Positions 60,538 through 64,000 of a stretch of 64,000 bases of DNA are shown in pieces. Positions within the stretch are counted from its first letter, which is position 1; every line of letters begins with the position of its first letter. The notes beneath the pieces were generated by a model. It did no database searches and was not told where the DNA came from. It worked only from the letters and a program-made list of their open reading frames with translations. The stretch comes from Branchiostoma floridae (taxonomy: Eukaryota; Chordata; Leptocardii; Amphioxiformes; Branchiostomatidae). The stretch lies in the NCBI RefSeq assembly GCF_000003815.2, contig NC_049997.1, positions 8,734,431 through 8,798,430 on the forward strand. The letters are read 5' to 3'. Made by a program: the position numbers and the translations under genes.

Positions 60538-60773
60538 AGGTGCGCTCCGACCGCACTTGCGTCACTGTGGGATTCGAAAGATACTCAACGAATTTCAGAG
60601 ATAAAGAACGAATTTCCTTTCTTTTGTGTATTTTCTCGTCTTCTAAGTCATACTTTTACGTATTACACAATATCTAAATTATTGAAAAATCGACGAAGTA
60701 AACAAAACAGTAACGCAGTGAACGAACCCCGCAGTGACGCAAGCTTGACACAAGTGCGGTGGGAGCGCACCTT
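60538..60773. mobile_element. PIF/Harbinger-like MITE, family A copy 6
   Basis: AGGTGCGCTCCGACCGCAC at the left and GTGCGGTGGGAGCGCACCT at the right, with TTA on both flanks. The core is shared with copies 2 and 3 (AAAGATACTCAACGAATTTC). Confidence 0.8.
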
Positions 60774-63700
60774 TAGAGCCAAATGACGAAGATTTAAGAT
60801 GTCGCAGCAATGGAGATCTGTCATGTTAGGAGAACAGGACTGTTGAATACAAATGCGTCATGGTAATCTCAAAATTGCTGGCCAATTTAGGAACCGTGAT
60901 CGGATAGCTGTGACTACAATACATGACTGACGCACCCACTGGCTTGTGAGTCAATCAGGTGGGATTCAAAGGGTAGGGGTTAGATAAGTTAATGTCCTCA
61001 AACGTTCAAATATATGCAGATATATGATATTGTTTATGGTGCAAAGACCAACCATTCAACCAGACATACATTGTTATTGTGAGTTATTAAAACTATTAGT
61101 GAATGAATCAATGAATGAAATATTAGTGAAAGACCTTTACTTTACATTTCTGCCCTACTGGGCTAAGCACAGGTCACATGTTAACAATCCGATACATTTT
61201 TGTGTACAAATAAACGTCTACTTCAGTACATTTGACTTCCTCTCGCTTCTTGGTAATTGTAGTTGTGTAGTTAACTGTATGATTAGTTAGGATCAGTTTA
61301 TCGAAGACTGTAAGAAATGATATTTCTTTTTACTTTTCAAGGCCCTGAAGTGGGGAAAGTTACTTAACACAAAACCGAAAAAAATGTTTCTATCGCTATC
61401 ATACAAATGACAATCCACAGTAAAATGTACTTCGTCTTCTACTTTTACCTAAACTACAAAATTTGGATATTTTTTTCCTCTAGAGGATTGTGATTATGTC
61501 TTCTTGATTCGATTCGCAATTTGTGTCGTCTTCCTTAACCTTACCTATTAGAAACCTACAAAATTGGCAGATTTTTTGCTCTAGAGGAATGTGGTTCTCT
61601 TTCTGATTTGATTCGCAGTTTGTGACAACTAATTTTTAGTTCGGTAACGGACGATCTGGACTAATGTTTGCAATTTAATGATGTTTTTCTTCCCTATCAG
61701 ATTGTTTTTATAATAACGTTCTAAGTTTATTTTTCGCATTAGCAACTTTGTTATCTTTAAGGATGTCGTATAGTAAAGTCTGAAAATCGAGTATTATTCC
61801 GAATTATTAATATCATCAATGGTATCATGTTAACATGCAAACCATCTACTCAAAGCGCCAATGTGTTTACCTTGCCAGCGTCTATGACTATGTTTTGCAT
61901 TTTTGTAAATAATTATGAAATATCAAACTTTGTACATGACATGCTTTGTACTATTTTCCTGAAGAATTTTAACAAAAGTGACATACTTTGAAGATAAGAA
62001 TAATAGGCTCGAAAAGGGGGTGTAGTAAAGACGACAATGGATTACAGAGGGAAGGGGTTAAACCAACGTTTTAACTTGAAACTTAGAATTCCAGGGACTC
62101 CTGGTCCATCGCATTAAGTTAGGTCCTGCAGCTATTGCCACCACTTAAAATCAAATATGTCTCCTGTGCTGTTATTGTTATATTGATCTAATCATTCACC
62201 AGTGTTAAGTCGATAATGCATGAAGGGTAAGACATTGATATTTTGAGTACCAAGTATTAATCATTTACGCATCATTGGTTCAAGCTAAACCCACATGGTA
62301 TCTATAGACTTCAAATTATATATTCCGACCTTAGCTGATTACTGCAAAACCATCTTCTAATTCATTTTTTTTTATCTTGATAAACTTTAACATTACATTG
62401 TGACTTCAAGTGACTCCATCCGTTAAGTCCTCGAACATTTATCGGAATTCTGGAAGATAAAACCGGTTTATGGGCCCAAATTAGACTTCCTCCCGGAGAG
62501 AAATTACACTTTCTCGGTGAAAAATTAGAAACCATCTTCCACAGTAAATGTGCCTTCCTTCTTGGTTGCTTTGCTCCTAACGCATAGCTATATATCTACC
62601 TTTAACCGCAATTATTCAGGTACTATAATCGATTGTACGAAAGAAGCCATACATTTGAAGCTCTGCTAAATGTGTTATGTATTATAGATGACTGTATCTG
62701 CGTAAACATTCCAATTTAAAGCCAACCATTGAGTCTATTCTTAGATTCAACATCACAATGTGCGCAATCTGCTGTATAAACCGAATAAGAAGGTACCAGC
62801 GGAATACACCGTCTTCTATCGTATTTATGTCCACCTCATCCGAGCGAGAAAACACATGTTTCAATTCAAAATGAGACAGAAGTTGATACATTTGGTGTAC
62901 TCGGACAAATAAGATAGCAGCCTCTGAATACGTTATTCGAATTTTCGACTGATCGATCTATTTCATGGAAACCCGGGTGATACAAGCAGAACCCCATGTG
63001 ATACGGTAGGTTATCACCCTGTATGGAGCACCCATATCGAACGCTATCGAACGCGGCTCATGTACGATATACATTTATTTTACAGATTTGGTTTAAGTAT
63101 GATGTGAAGGGTCAGCAAGGGCTACTGGCTGTCGGAAGGCTGCGCACAGCAATCCCTTTAGGCAGATCGCTGATGGATAGAGTCCATTCCAAGACACCAT
63201 GAGGGTTTTTAGGCGATATTTATAATTAGTCTGAATTATTTTGAATAAAAGAATATCTGAGCCACAATAATTAAATTATTTTCAAAAAATTGACTAAGAA
63301 AATACTCATTTATTTGAATTTCTTTGAATATTTTAGAAACATTTTGAAAGTAACTGTACAAAAATATCTTTATTTAGAATAATTGTGAAACCTCTCTGTG
63401 ATTATTTCACATTTACAAATATTTACAAAAAAATGGTTAACCTGGCCAAATGGTAAAATTAGTTTATTGCCCCCATAAAAGTAAGCCCTATTGTTGCATC
63501 TGTATATTTTTAGATTTCACTGCTGGGCACTGGTGGATCCTTTGTGGTGGGCCATTGTTGCATGGCACCCAACCATACTTTGCAAGGATGTGTGAATTGC
63601 TATCTTCCCAGCCCACCGAACCATTTACAAAAAGTGGTAGAAAATGGTAGAAAATGGTAAATAATGGTAGAATGCTGTTATCATTATTTAGAAACCATTA

Positions 63701-64000
63701 GAAGTATCCAATTCCACACTATGAATATTTCCAAAGTTTTACAGGACCAGGGAAATATTTATAAAGTTGAAACAGTGTTTAAAATATTTCTGAAGTATCA
63801 AATGTCCTAGACATATAATTACAAAACTTTAAAATCAATTCTAAACAATGGCAACAAACATCCGCATGGTGTCTTGGAATGGACTCTAGTAATAGATACC
63901 AAAAGCAGCATCTAAAAAAAACGGTATCCTGGTGATAACGGTAATGTGTTACTCTGTATGGCATAAAAGTATCCTTAGGCTAGGATATGGGCGACGTCTA
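60774..64000. other. AT-rich intergenic DNA
   Basis: 60930-61010 resembles the LRR-Ig leader/promoter block and likely belongs to the collapsed third copy. 63250-63800 is very AT-rich, with GAATATTT-like repeats and several AAAATGGTAGA units (63640-63670). No gene is recognised. Confidence 0.45.

Overview
The window is animal nuclear DNA. It has GT-AG introns, multi-exon genes spread over AT-rich intergenic DNA, three assembly gaps (N runs) and many short inverted-repeat transposons. The gene content suggests a cephalochordate (amphioxus, Branchiostoma): a prokineticin-receptor-like GPCR, tandem secreted LRR-Ig genes, a LINE, and many deuterostome-style MITEs. That assignment is inferred from pattern only.

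Layout. 0-3 kb: intergenic, with four inverted-repeat elements. 3.1-5.6 kb (+): a two-exon prokineticin-receptor-like GPCR whose last coding stretch is duplicated just downstream. 5.9-14.8 kb: repeat-rich intergenic DNA with a gap, tandem repeats, MITEs and a GT microsatellite. 14.9-20.1 kb (+): a three-exon gene for a two-pass membrane protein with a long disordered basic tail. 20-31 kb: intergenic; it holds a ~288-bp tandem array (26.0-27.7 kb) with two YY1-type sites in most units. 31.2-34.2 kb (+): a second three-exon two-pass membrane gene. Its first two exons match the 14.9-kb gene in structure, but its third exon encodes repeated ~80-residue alpha/beta-looking domains. 34-47 kb: intergenic, with twin 0.8-kb repeats, a 793-N gap flanked by a 232-bp direct repeat, a tRNA-like SINE candidate and a 1.24-kb transposon with perfect 50-bp terminal inverted repeats. 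47.1-50.15 kb: LINE sequence, including a nearly intact minus-strand endonuclease/reverse transcriptase interrupted by one stop codon. 50.3-50.8 kb: CA array. 52.3-60.2 kb (-): two tandem LRR-Ig genes plus a collapsed third copy; each intact gene has a noncoding leader exon, a signal-peptide exon and one large LRR-LRRCT-Ig exon. 60-64 kb: AT-rich intergenic DNA.

The genes do not form a pathway. The main stories are local: a tandem pair of membrane genes sharing a two-exon membrane cap but carrying different third exons, an LRR-Ig family caught during duplication, repeat loss and sequence homogenisation, and a set of related TTA-target MITE families. All exon boundaries below were placed by eye from splice signals and reading phase; no transcript evidence was available.
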